From an uncultured Collinsella sp. (GTDB lineage Bacteria > Actinomycetota > Coriobacteriia > Coriobacteriales > Coriobacteriaceae): DNA of 11,601 nucleotides. The notes under the pieces are model-generated. The model did not search any database. It worked only from the letters and a program-made list of their open reading frames with translations, and had not been told where the DNA came from. This document shows positions 5,185-11,280 of the stretch, in pieces; the first letter of the stretch is position 1, and every line of letters begins with the position of its first letter. Position numbers and translations under genes: made by a program. Location of the stretch: NCBI GenBank assembly GCA_937981515.1, contig CALJNY010000047.1:1-11601 (forward strand), read 5' to 3'.

Positions 5185-7677
5185 ATGACCGCAACCGCCA
5201 GCCGAACCACTAACCGCAGGCCCGAGCTTTTGGCCCCCGCCGGAGGCCCGGAGCCCTTTGCCGCCGCGCTCGCCGCGGGCGCCGATGCCATCTACTGCGG
5301 CATGGGCAGCTTCAACGCCCGCCGCAAGGCCACCAACTTTACCGACGAGGCCTTTGAGCAGGCCTGCCGCGCCGCACATCTAGCCGGGTCGCGCGTCTAC
5401 GTCACGGTCAACATCGTCATCAAGCAATCCGAGATGGGCGATGCGCTGCAACTCATCCATCGCTGCTCCACGCTGGGCGCCGATGCCTTCATTATCCAGG
5501 ACTGGGGTCTGTTCTTTGAGGCCAAGCGCACCATGCCCGGCATCGAGACACATATCTCGACCCAGGCGAACATCCACGACGACCGCGGAACCATCTGGTG
5601 CCGTGAGCAGGGCGCCGACCGCGTGACTCTCTCGCGCGAGCTCTCCATTGACGAGATCGCCGCCATCCACGACGCCGCACCCGATGTGGACCTCGAGGTC
5701 TTTAGCCACGGTGCCATCTGCTTTTGCTACTCGGGTCTGTGCCTGCTGTCGAGCTTTGCCATGGCGGGCCGCTCGGCCAACCGCGGCATGTGCGCCCAGC
5801 CCTGTCGCCTACCCTACGAGCTAATTGACGAGAACGGCCGCTCGCTCTCCCCTGCCGGTCGCGAGCGCGCGCTGTGCCCACGCGACACCAACACGTCGCA
5901 GCTCGTTCGCCGTCTGTATGACGCCGGCGCCGCATCGCTCAAGCTCGAGGGCCGCATGAAGGCACCCGATTACGTGTACTCCATCGTTGATGTGTATCGT
6001 CACGAAATTGACGACATGCTATCCGGAGCCACCGTTGCCAAGGACGAGGAAGCCACCCGCCAGCGCCAGCTCAAGCGCTGCTTCAACCGCGACTTTACGC
6101 ACGCCTACCAGGATGGCACCTCGGGCGACGAGATGATGAGCTACGAGCGCTCCAACAACCGCGGCCAGATCGTGGGCACGGTGCTGGGCAGCCGCCCGGC
6201 CAACCGCGATGTGCGCGGCCTCAAGCCCGACGACCGCCGTCGCCGCGCCGCCATCGCCCGCATTGAGCTGTTTGAGCCCGTGGGCAAAGGCGACCTGCTG
6301 GAGCTTCGCCACGATAACGAGTTTGACCAGTTCCTGACCACCATTGCCGCCGATGATGCCGCCGCCGGTGACATCATTGAGTGCCGCGTGCCCCGCAGCA
6401 TGCCCGAGGGCTGCCGCGTCCGCGTGATTCGCAGTCAGCGCGCCATCGACGCCGCCGGCGCCGCGCTCAAGCGCGATGTGCTGCGCCGCCGAGCTGTTGA
6501 CGTGTCCGTCGTGGCGCGCCTGGGCGAGCCGTTTACTGTCACACTCACCTGCTGTGACAACCCCACGCTCACCGCCACCGCCACGGGCTTCACCGTCGAG
6601 GCCGCCAAGACCCGCGCCGTCGAGGCATCCGATCTGGTTGAGCACGTCGGGCGCATGGGCTCCTCTCCCTTTGAGGCCGCGAGCTTTGACGTGGCCCTCG
6701 ACGCCGGCTGCGGTATGGGCTTTTCCGCCGTGCACAAGGTGCGCGCCGCCGCTTGTAAGGCGCTGGAAGAGGCCATTCTGGCACCGTACGAGGAGCGCGC
6801 GAAAACGCTCGAGTTGCCGGTGCTCGACAAATGTACGCGCCCCGCGCCCGAGCACTACCGCGATGAGCCGCAGATCTGCGCCACCGTCACCTCGCTCGAG
6901 GCCGCCGAGGCCGCTCGCGCGGAGGGTGCAACGCGCATCTACATGACCACCGACGCGCTCGATGCGGCCGAGCTCTCCCCCGCCGATGCATTTGAGCAGG
7001 GTATCGTGCCCGTACTCGACGAGGTCTGCCGCGTCGTCGACCACGAGCGCGTCGATCCCTGGGTTGTTGCCGGCGCCACGGTCGCTATTGGCAACATCTC
7101 TGAGCTTGCCCTGGCCGCCCAGGTTGGCGCCACGGCCGAGATTCGCTCTTGCCTGCCGGTTCACAACGCACCCTGCATGGAGGCGCTTGCCGAGCGCGGA
7201 GCCGGTGCGTTTTGGCTCTCGCCCGAAATCACGCTCGACGAGATTGTCTCGCTCGGCGCCGCCGCGCCCGCGGCTCTGGGCATCACCGTCTTTGGCCGCC
7301 CGCGCGTCATGACAAGCGAGCATTGCATTCTGCAGGTTGCCAACGGCTGCATCCACGATTGTGCCAACTGCCGTCTGCGTGCCCGCAAGCTCTCGCTCAA
7401 GAATATCGACGGAAAGGTCATGCCCGTGCGCACCGACATCCATGGCCGCTCTCGCTTGTACGACGCCTACCCCATCGACCTTACGCCGCAGGTACCACAG
7501 CTGCTCGATGCCGGCGTGCGTCGTCTCATGGTGGACGGAACGCTGCTCGATGCCGAAGAGGTGGGCCGCACCGTCGCACGCGTCCGTCGCGCCGTCGAGG
7601 CGGCTCAAGCCGGCCGCAAGCCCGCCGCCCGCCTACGCGGGGCGACCTCGGGCTGCATGTTTGTGGGAATCAGCTAA
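5185..7677 (+). CDS. U32 family protein, YdcP/RlhA-like (RNA hydroxylation type), with DUF3656 and degenerate second barrel
   Basis: An 830-residue cytoplasmic protein. Residues about 12-280 are the U32 barrel, starting RPELLAPAGGPEPFAAALAA; LEVFSHGAICFCYSGLCLLS contains a perfect match to the U32 signature (E171 to S189; C179, C186), followed by NRGMCAQPC (C203, C207), ALCPRDTN (C231) and SLKLEGRMKAPDYV. U32 proteins are historically called peptidases, but RlhA (23S rRNA C2501), TrhP (tRNA U34) and UbiU/V are prephenate- or Fe-S-dependent hydroxylation proteins. A beta-rich insert and a DUF3656-like part follow (about 330-545). Residues about 563-800 look like a second, degenerate barrel: LSPEITLDEI echoes LSRELSIDEI of the first, and HCILQVANGCIHDCANC carries C714-x7-C722-x3-C726-x2-C729. 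ATG at 5185 has AAAGGCAGG ahead. The pseudouridine synthase starts 15 bases after its stop, supporting an RNA-modification role. Exact substrate unknown. Confidence 0.88.
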   Translation: MTATASRTTNRRPELLAPAGGPEPFAAALAAGADAIYCGMGSFNARRKATNFTDEAFEQACRAAHLAGSRVYVTVNIVIKQSEMGDALQLIHRCSTLGADAFIIQDWGLFFEAKRTMPGIETHISTQANIHDDRGTIWCREQGADRVTLSRELSIDEIAAIHDAAPDVDLEVFSHGAICFCYSGLCLLSSFAMAGRSANRGMCAQPCRLPYELIDENGRSLSPAGRERALCPRDTNTSQLVRRLYDAGAASLKLEGRMKAPDYVYSIVDVYRHEIDDMLSGATVAKDEEATRQRQLKRCFNRDFTHAYQDGTSGDEMMSYERSNNRGQIVGTVLGSRPANRDVRGLKPDDRRRRAAIARIELFEPVGKGDLLELRHDNEFDQFLTTIAADDAAAGDIIECRVPRSMPEGCRVRVIRSQRAIDAAGAALKRDVLRRRAVDVSVVARLGEPFTVTLTCCDNPTLTATATGFTVEAAKTRAVEASDLVEHVGRMGSSPFEAASFDVALDAGCGMGFSAVHKVRAAACKALEEAILAPYEERAKTLELPVLDKCTRPAPEHYRDEPQICATVTSLEAAEAARAEGATRIYMTTDALDAAELSPADAFEQGIVPVLDEVCRVVDHERVDPWVVAGATVAIGNISELALAAQVGATAEIRSCLPVHNAPCMEALAERGAGAFWLSPEITLDEIVSLGAAAPAALGITVFGRPRVMTSEHCILQVANGCIHDCANCRLRARKLSLKNIDGKVMPVRTDIHGRSRLYDAYPIDLTPQVPQLLDAGVRRLMVDGTLLDAEEVGRTVARVRRAVEAAQAGRKPAARLRGATSGCMFVGIS

Positions 7678-7692
7678 CCGAAAGGCTTACAC

Positions 7693-8352
7693 GTGAACGA
7701 AGAACCTCAAGTCCTCTACTGCGACGCCTGGCTCATGGCCATCGACAAGCCCGCCGGCATGATCGTCCACGGCGACGGCACCGGCGAGCGCACGCTCACC
7801 GACTACGCCAGCGATCTGCTGCTGGCGATGGGCGACGGCTTTGCCGCGACCGACATGCAGCCGCTCAACCGCCTGGACCGCGACACCACCGGCGTGGTAC
7901 TGTTCTCGCTCGACAAGCAGACGCAGCCCGCCTTTGACCAGATGGTCATCGACCACGCTTTCGAAAAGCACTACCTGGCGCTCGCCGAGGGAAAGATCGA
8001 CTGGAACGAAAAGCTCATCGACAAGCCCATCGCCCGCGACCGCCATGACAGCCGAAAGATGCGCGTCGGCGCCAGTGGCAAGCCGTCTCAAACGCGCGTG
8101 AAGGTGCTCAAGCGTCTTAAGAGCCGTCGTGGCCTGCCCACGCGCTCGTATATCGATGTCGAGCTGCTCACCGGCCGCAAACACCAAATCCGCGTGCACC
8201 TGGCAAGCGAGCGTCATCCCCTGGTGGGCGACGACCTGTACGGCACGCCGCGTCCTTGCGGCCTCATGCTCCATGCCCACAGCGTGTCCTTTACGCATCC
8301 CGTTACCGGCGAGCACATCCACATCGAAGCCCCCTGCCCCTGGGAGCCCTAA
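7693..8352 (+). CDS. RluA family pseudouridine synthase
   Basis: A 219-residue synthase that isomerises a uridine in rRNA and/or tRNA; the length equals E. coli RluA, and there is no N-terminal S4 domain. Motif I/II region PLNRLDRDTTGVVLF holds the catalytic aspartate (D62); further family blocks are MAIDKPAGMIVHG, KHYLALAEG, ELLTGRKHQIRVHLA and HPLVGDDLYG. The start is GTG at 7693, 15 bases after the U32 stop, with AAAGG in front. An ATG-first alternative would lose the IDKPAG block. It is probably cotranscribed with the U32 gene. The target uridine (23S U746 and tRNA U32 in E. coli RluA) cannot be assigned here. The stop codon is overlapped by the following terminator stem. Confidence 0.93.
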   Translation: MNEEPQVLYCDAWLMAIDKPAGMIVHGDGTGERTLTDYASDLLLAMGDGFAATDMQPLNRLDRDTTGVVLFSLDKQTQPAFDQMVIDHAFEKHYLALAEGKIDWNEKLIDKPIARDRHDSRKMRVGASGKPSQTRVKVLKRLKSRRGLPTRSYIDVELLTGRKHQIRVHLASERHPLVGDDLYGTPRPCGLMLHAHSVSFTHPVTGEHIHIEAPCPWEP

Positions 8353-8391
8353 AACCTGCCAAAAAGGGACAGGTTTATTTTGGCAGGTTTT
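8351..8391 (+). terminator. Hairpin terminator overlapping the pseudouridine synthase stop codon
   Basis: AAAACCTGCCAAAA (8351-8364) pairs perfectly over 14 bp with TTTTGGCAGGTTTT (8378-8391) around a 13-base loop. The left arm begins inside the TAA stop. The loop contains GGGACAGGTT, whose CAGGTT (8370-8375) could pair with AACCTG of the left arm instead, so two alternative folds exist. The T-run is inside the arm, so it is a moderate terminator, or a repeat element doubling as one. Confidence 0.7.
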
Positions 8392-8441
8392 ATCTGGGCA
8401 AACGTCAAGCCGTCACGATGGCTCAACCACGGTCCCAAAAC

Positions 8442-8659
8442 GTCTCGATCCGTAACAGTTAGAACCCTTTTTCCGGTCTATCTGTTACAGATCGAGACAT
8501 TCGAATCCCCCTCAAGGGAAAATCTCAATCTGTAACAATAACTCGTCAAAATCGATCCCAGCTGTTACAGATTGAGACAAAGGGGCGGCGCGGTTCGAAA
8601 GTATCTCAATCTGTAACATCTAACCCACTTTTAACGGTCTAGTTGTTACAGACTTAGAC
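8442..8659. repeat. Array of three 57-bp inverted-repeat units (six alternating 17-bp half-sites)
   Basis: Three units occupy 8442-8498, 8522-8578 and 8603-8659, each exactly 57 bp, starting 80 and 81 bp apart. Each unit is a 17-bp half-site and its inverted copy around a 23-base loop: unit 1 GTCTCGATCCGTAACAG / CTGTTACAGATCGAGAC (one mismatch), unit 2 TCTCAATCTGTAACA / TGTTACAGATTGAGA (15 of 15), unit 3 TCTCAATCTGTAACA / TGTTACAGACTTAGA (two mismatches). Half-sites therefore begin at 8442, 8482, 8522, 8562, 8603 and 8643, alternating in orientation about every 40 bp. Each includes a CTGTWACAG core palindrome plus an ATTGAGAC tail. The loops of units 1 and 3 agree at 15 of 23 bases (shared CGGTCTA). 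The array lies between two terminators and codes for nothing. It may be a REPIN-like element or a multi-site binding region. Confidence 0.9.
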
Positions 8660-8675
8660 AAAACCGGCAGACAAC

Positions 8676-8712
8676 GAAAGTGGCAACGCCCGTAATGGAC
8701 GTTGCCGCTTTT
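8676..8712. terminator. Hairpin, probable terminator after the repeat array
   Basis: GAAAGTGGCAACG (8676-8688) pairs with CGTTGCCGCTTTT (8700-8712): a GGCAACG/CGTTGCC core plus wobble and A-T pairs, 13 positions in all, loop 11 bases. T-rich tails on both strands allow two-way action; on the minus strand it could end the deoR transcript (stop at 8798). A second small stem, GAAAAC/GTTTTC (8720-8737), follows. Confidence 0.65.
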
Positions 8713-8755
8713 CTATTGAGAAAACTACTCGGTTTTCGTTACTAACCGCCGCAAT

Positions 8756-8793
8756 GGGGACAGGCACCTTTGTGGTGGTTTTGGCCTTGTCCC
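8756..8793. repeat. GGGGACAGGCACC repeat-type hairpin
   Basis: GGGGACAGGCACC (8756-8768) faces GGCCTTGTCCC (8783-8793); GGGACA and GGC pair with GCC and TGTCCC with one bulged base, and CACC can pair with GGTG inside. It ends five bases from the deoR stop codon and lacks a T-run. The CCTGTCCC word recurs in other intergenic hairpins of this window, so it looks like a dispersed repeat rather than a gene-specific terminator. Confidence 0.55.
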
Positions 8794-8797
8794 ATCG

Positions 8798-9544
8798 CTA
8801 GACCGTGATGACGTTGTCCATCGACTGGTACTTGGCGGGTACCTCGCCCGCAGTGATGATCGTTGCATCGCGGAAGTCCGCGAACTTGACGGGCGCCACC
8901 ATGCCAAATTTGCTGGCGTCCGAGATTACGAAGCGTTTCGCGGTATGGCGCATCGAGACACGCTTGACCTGCGCTTCCTCGATATCCGGTGTGGTGAAAC
9001 CTTGCTCGGCGGCGATGCCATTGGAACCCCAAAAGCCGCAGTTGAAGTTATAGCGGTCCAGAGTTGCCAAGGCATCGGGACCGACGAGCGCCTCGGTCTC
9101 GGGCTTGAGCTCGCCGCCCAGCACAACGGTGCGCATACCGCGCAAAGCGAGGCGCTGAGCATGGAGCACAGAATCAGTCACATAGGTGACACCCTCGAGA
9201 TGCGGAAGATGTTCGATGAGCTTGAGGGTCGTGGAGCCCGAATCGATATACACAAAGCTCTCAGGCTCCACCAGGGCCGCGGCACGGACGCAGATACGCT
9301 CCTTGTCGTCGTTATGAAGATCGCTGCGCTCGCCGATCGTCAGGTCGCGCGTCACGTGCGCGCGCTCCAGACTCGTCGCGCCTCCGTGCACCTTGGCGAT
9401 ACGGTGTGCGCGGTCGAGCGTCTGCAGGTCGCGCCGAATGGTGGACGCCGTCACGCCCAGGGCTTCAGCAAACTCCGGCACGGTAACCGAGCCAGCCTGC
9501 TGCACCATCGACACGATCGCGTTGAGCCTATCTTCCGCAAGCAT
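8798..9544 (-). CDS. DeoR/GlpR family transcriptional regulator
   Basis: A 248-residue regulator of standard family length. The N-terminal winged HTH spans about 1-57 (AEALGVTASTIRRDLQTLD, then the wing RIAKVHGGATS). The C-terminal sugar-phosphate-sensing domain (about 75-235) has the DeoRC landmarks YIDSGSTTLKLIEHL, VTDSVLHAQRLALRG, VLGGELKPETEALVGP, FWGSNGIAAEQGFTTPDIEE and FVISDASKFG. Such proteins usually repress sugar or polyol genes and are released by a phosphorylated sugar. It starts only 3 bases after the stop of the oxidoreductase gene, and its SD (AGGAGGAG) lies inside that gene's last codons, so translation is probably coupled. It is the likely regulator of its own two-gene operon through the CGCA field upstream (10678-10806). 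Inducer unknown. Confidence 0.93.
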   Translation of the reverse strand: MLAEDRLNAIVSMVQQAGSVTVPEFAEALGVTASTIRRDLQTLDRAHRIAKVHGGATSLERAHVTRDLTIGERSDLHNDDKERICVRAAALVEPESFVYIDSGSTTLKLIEHLPHLEGVTYVTDSVLHAQRLALRGMRTVVLGGELKPETEALVGPDALATLDRYNFNCGFWGSNGIAAEQGFTTPDIEEAQVKRVSMRHTAKRFVISDASKFGMVAPVKFADFRDATIITAGEVPAKYQSMDNVITV

Positions 9545-9547
9545 CGC

Positions 9548-10627
9548 TTACTCCTCCTCGGGGTACACGACTCCCCAGTCGGCGCGAAGCTTGGTCATAA
9601 GCTCCATAACATCAGAAGCATAATCCAGCAGCTCGCGCTTCGAATCATCGCCGGCAACGGCCTTCTCCAGGTCGGCCATCTCGTAGCACAGTGCGTAGGC
9701 TTCGGTGCCAGCGTGGACCTCCTCACGGTGACCGTCCGCAGTCCACACGATGGTCGCATGGTCGGTGCGCGGATACTCGTTGACCTCGATATAGCACTTA
9801 TCGAAACTGATGACCGAGCGCTTCGGCTGCTTGGAGTGGAGCGTAAGACTCACCACGCCCAGCTGCTGCTCGGCGTTGCGGCAGACAATGCCACCCGCGA
9901 CGTCAACGCCAGTCTCGCAGGTATTGCCCAGAGACACGACCTCGGCTGGTTGGCTGGCCATAAACAGGCGCATGACGGAGAGCGCATACACGCCAATGTC
10001 GAGCATGGCGCCGCCGGCAAGGCTACGGTTATAGAAGCGGTTGGTCAGGTCGCCGTACTCCTTATAGCTGCCAAAGTTGAGCTGGGCGAGGTTCATGCGG
10101 CCAAAGTCGCCCGCATGCATGCGACGGCGCAGCTCCTGATACAGCGGCATGTGGAGCACCGTGGTGGCGTCCATAAGGACCACGTTATGCTCGTCGGCGA
10201 TGGCACGGGCCTCGTCGAGCTCGGCGGAGTTGAGGGTAATGGCTTTCTCGCAGAGCACATGCTTGCCGGCGGCCAGCGCGGCACGCAGATAGGTGATATG
10301 CGTGTTGTGCGGCGTGGTGATATAGACGGCGTCGATATCCGGATCGGCATAGAGGTCCTCAACCGTTTCATAGACCTTCTCGATGCCATACTGCTCAGCA
10401 AAAGCCTGGGCCTTGGACAGCGTGCGGTTGGCGACGCCCGCAAGCTTGCGGCCGGCCAGCGCGAGGGACTGGGCCATTTGGTTGGCGATAACGCCACAAC
10501 CGATCACAGCCCAGCGAAGCTCGGGAGCCGTAAAGATGTCGTTAGGGAACGGCTTATCCTGGACCGAAGCGAACGCTGCTTTTGCGGCTGCCGCGGAGTC
10601 GAGTGGAGCCTGCTTGGAATCTGCCAT
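9548..10627 (-). CDS. Gfo/Idh/MocA family NAD(P)-dependent oxidoreductase
   Basis: A 359-residue soluble sugar/polyol dehydrogenase-type protein. An N-terminal tail of about 35 residues precedes the Rossmann domain with WAVIGCGVIANQMAQSL (dinucleotide loop G43-x-G45) and DAVYITTPHNTHITYL. The EKP motif appears as CEKAITLN (E127, K128, alanine instead of proline). The C-terminal domain holds FYNRSLAGGAMLDIGVYAL (D210, Y214), the usual catalytic-face motif. The substrate cannot be predicted; the partner DeoR regulator suggests a sugar, inositol or derivative. Start: ATG at 10627 with AGGAGG (10633-10638) five bases ahead; the frame stays open to an ATG at 10684, but that would add 19 residues unlike the family and has no RBS. 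First gene of an operon with deoR. The tail encodes EEE, whose GAG codons form the deoR SD. Confidence 0.93.
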   Translation of the reverse strand: MADSKQAPLDSAAAAKAAFASVQDKPFPNDIFTAPELRWAVIGCGVIANQMAQSLALAGRKLAGVANRTLSKAQAFAEQYGIEKVYETVEDLYADPDIDAVYITTPHNTHITYLRAALAAGKHVLCEKAITLNSAELDEARAIADEHNVVLMDATTVLHMPLYQELRRRMHAGDFGRMNLAQLNFGSYKEYGDLTNRFYNRSLAGGAMLDIGVYALSVMRLFMASQPAEVVSLGNTCETGVDVAGGIVCRNAEQQLGVVSLTLHSKQPKRSVISFDKCYIEVNEYPRTDHATIVWTADGHREEVHAGTEAYALCYEMADLEKAVAGDDSKRELLDYASDVMELMTKLRADWGVVYPEEE

Positions 10628-10677
10628 GAATACCTCCTGCGTCGTGAAAAGTCTTTCAATTCTGACAGCTATATATT

Positions 10678-10806
10678 CGCACAAATACGCGTGTATGTGC
10701 GTACTTCTGCGTATATAACCGCCAAACGGTCAAAATACAACCGCAGACGGCGCATATACACGCATGGTCACGCAATCCTGCGCACGCAAATACGCACAAA
10801 TGCGCA
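10678..10806. promoter_or_regulatory. Field of CGCA/TGCG elements on a 10-bp pitch, probable operator array
   Basis: Upstream of the oxidoreductase-deoR operon, CGCA begins at 10678, CGCG at 10688, TGCG at 10698 and 10708, then CGCA at 10742, 10751, 10761, 10771, 10781 (and 10785), 10793 and 10803. Many steps are exactly 10 bp, close to one helical turn. The longer word CGCACAAATRCGC occurs twice (10678-10690 and 10793-10805). TATATA and TATAC words between the two blocks could be promoter elements. A DeoR-type regulator binding many sites on one face of the helix would explain the pattern; a decayed 10-bp minisatellite is the alternative. Confidence 0.55.
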
Positions 10807-10807
10807 C

Positions 10808-10957
10808 TAATCATTGCTCAGAGACGGGGAATTCTACTTAGAACTTCAAAGACAGGATGATCCGCTTCACCACGTCACTCATGGCGCGCTGCAGCTCTAA
10901 GGACCGTCCCAAACTGCCGACAGAAAAGGAACGTCCCCAGGCGCCGGCATTTCAAGA
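10808..10957. other. Gene-poor stretch with two GGAMCGTCCC words
   Basis: No gene with a start and RBS is visible. GGACCGTCCC (10901-10910) and GGAACGTCCC (10928-10937), 27 bp apart, are related to the CTGTCCC motif of neighbouring hairpins. On the minus strand a short frame ending at 10838 reads ELQRAMSDVVKRIILSLKF and stop, which resembles the C-terminal end of a protein more than random sequence, but I cannot name it. The stretch is probably degraded DNA. Confidence 0.35.
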
Positions 10958-10958
10958 G

Positions 10959-11020
10959 CACTCATTTAAGTCTGTCCCCAATGAGTGCAATCACTCATGT
11001 AAGCCTGTCCCCAATGAGTG
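10959..11020. repeat. Two tandem hairpin repeats with CTGTCCCC loops
   Basis: Two 29-bp copies (10959-10987 and 10992-11020), 33 bp apart. Each has CACTCAT and ATGAGTG arms (extended to 9 bp in copy 1: GCACTCATT/AATGAGTGC) around a loop with TAAGYCTGTCCCCA. They differ at only a few positions. No T-run follows. They lie between an operator-like region and an orphan terminator, outside any gene. Confidence 0.85.
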
Positions 11021-11041
11021 GGAGTAATCAGAGACCCTTTG

Positions 11042-11074
11042 CGAGGGAGGCCGGACGTGGCCTTCCTCGTTTTT
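11042..11074 (+). terminator. Orphan intrinsic terminator
   Basis: CGAGGGAGGCC (11042-11052) pairs with GGCCTTCCTCG (11059-11069) over 11 bp with one G-T, loop GGACGT, followed by TTTTT (11070-11074). It is a textbook plus-strand terminator, yet no plus-strand gene ends within several kilobases upstream apart from the terminated synthase, so it probably belonged to a gene lost next to the insertion sequence remnant. Confidence 0.8.
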
Positions 11075-11168
11075 ATTCATGGACTTTAGTCCGTGCCGCA
11101 CGGCACGCGCGGCATAGAAAGCCACCCGCTCAGCGGGTGGAGGCCAATTTCCGCTACGCGACAAAACC

Positions 11169-11213
11169 TTCCCCCTAGCATGAGGATTGTTCAGGTCATC
11201 ATGCTAGGGGGAA
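11169..11213 (+). promoter_or_regulatory. SD-sequestering hairpin of IS200-type tnpA
   Basis: TTCCCCCTAGCATGA (11169-11183) pairs perfectly with TCATGCTAGGGGGAA (11199-11213), loop 15 bases. The SD-like AGGGGGA (11206-11212) lies in the right arm and the tnpA GTG starts two bases after the stem. In IS200 a 5'-UTR hairpin of this kind hides the SD and keeps transposase translation very low, so the remnant preserves this control element intact. Confidence 0.8.
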
Positions 11214-11214
11214 T

Positions 11215-11280
11215 GTGATTGCTGTGGCCCAGAAAGCCGACAGCCTCGCGCACACGAAATGGCTATGCAAGTACCGCATC
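11215..11280 (+). pseudogene. tnpA: tnpA fragment, IS200/IS605-family Y1 transposase (first 22 codons)
   Basis: From the GTG at 11215 the frame reads MIAVAQKADSLAHTKWLCKY and then RI, matching the recognisable N-terminus of IS200-type TnpA (family pattern AQKA.SLSHTKW.CKYHIVFTPKYRRK), except that histidine of KYHI is arginine here. After KYRI the frame gives APRSSS, unlike TnpA. The HUH motif and catalytic tyrosine are missing, so it cannot act. Confidence 0.88.

Larger units (their letters stand above)
11080..11280 (+). mobile_element. Remnant of an IS200/IS605-family element (left end and 5' tip of tnpA)
   Basis: A chain of subterminal hairpins typical of single-strand transposing IS200/IS605 elements: GGACT/AGTCC (11081-11092), GTGCC/GGCAC (11093-11106), CCACCCGC/GCGGGTGG with loop TCA (11122-11140), then the 15-bp stem at 11169-11213 directly before the transposase start. 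The transposase reading stops matching after 22 codons, at about 11280, where a degV-like frame takes over. The right end and the rest of tnpA are absent to the end of the window. The exact left boundary is uncertain (11070-11095). Confidence 0.75.

Noticed and set aside
6019..7608. Long minus-strand open frame (529 residues)
   Set aside because: Antisense to the U32 gene, with G/A/H-rich product and no recognisable domain; a GC-bias shadow.
8499..8512. ATTCGAATCCCC resembling a tRNA T-arm
   Set aside because: No acceptor, D-arm or anticodon stem can be built around it, and the repeat array occupies the flanks.
8442..8659. CRISPR array interpretation of the alternating 17-mers
   Set aside because: Repeats alternate in orientation, are only 17 bp, vary between copies, and loops of units 1 and 3 are related. 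No cas gene is present.
8945..10810. Long plus-strand open frame (621 residues)
   Set aside because: Antisense to deoR and the oxidoreductase, both of which have clear family motifs and RBSs.
10981..11178. Plus-strand open frame (65 residues) across the repeats and IS left end
   Set aside because: It reads through a strong terminator and several hairpins with no RBS.
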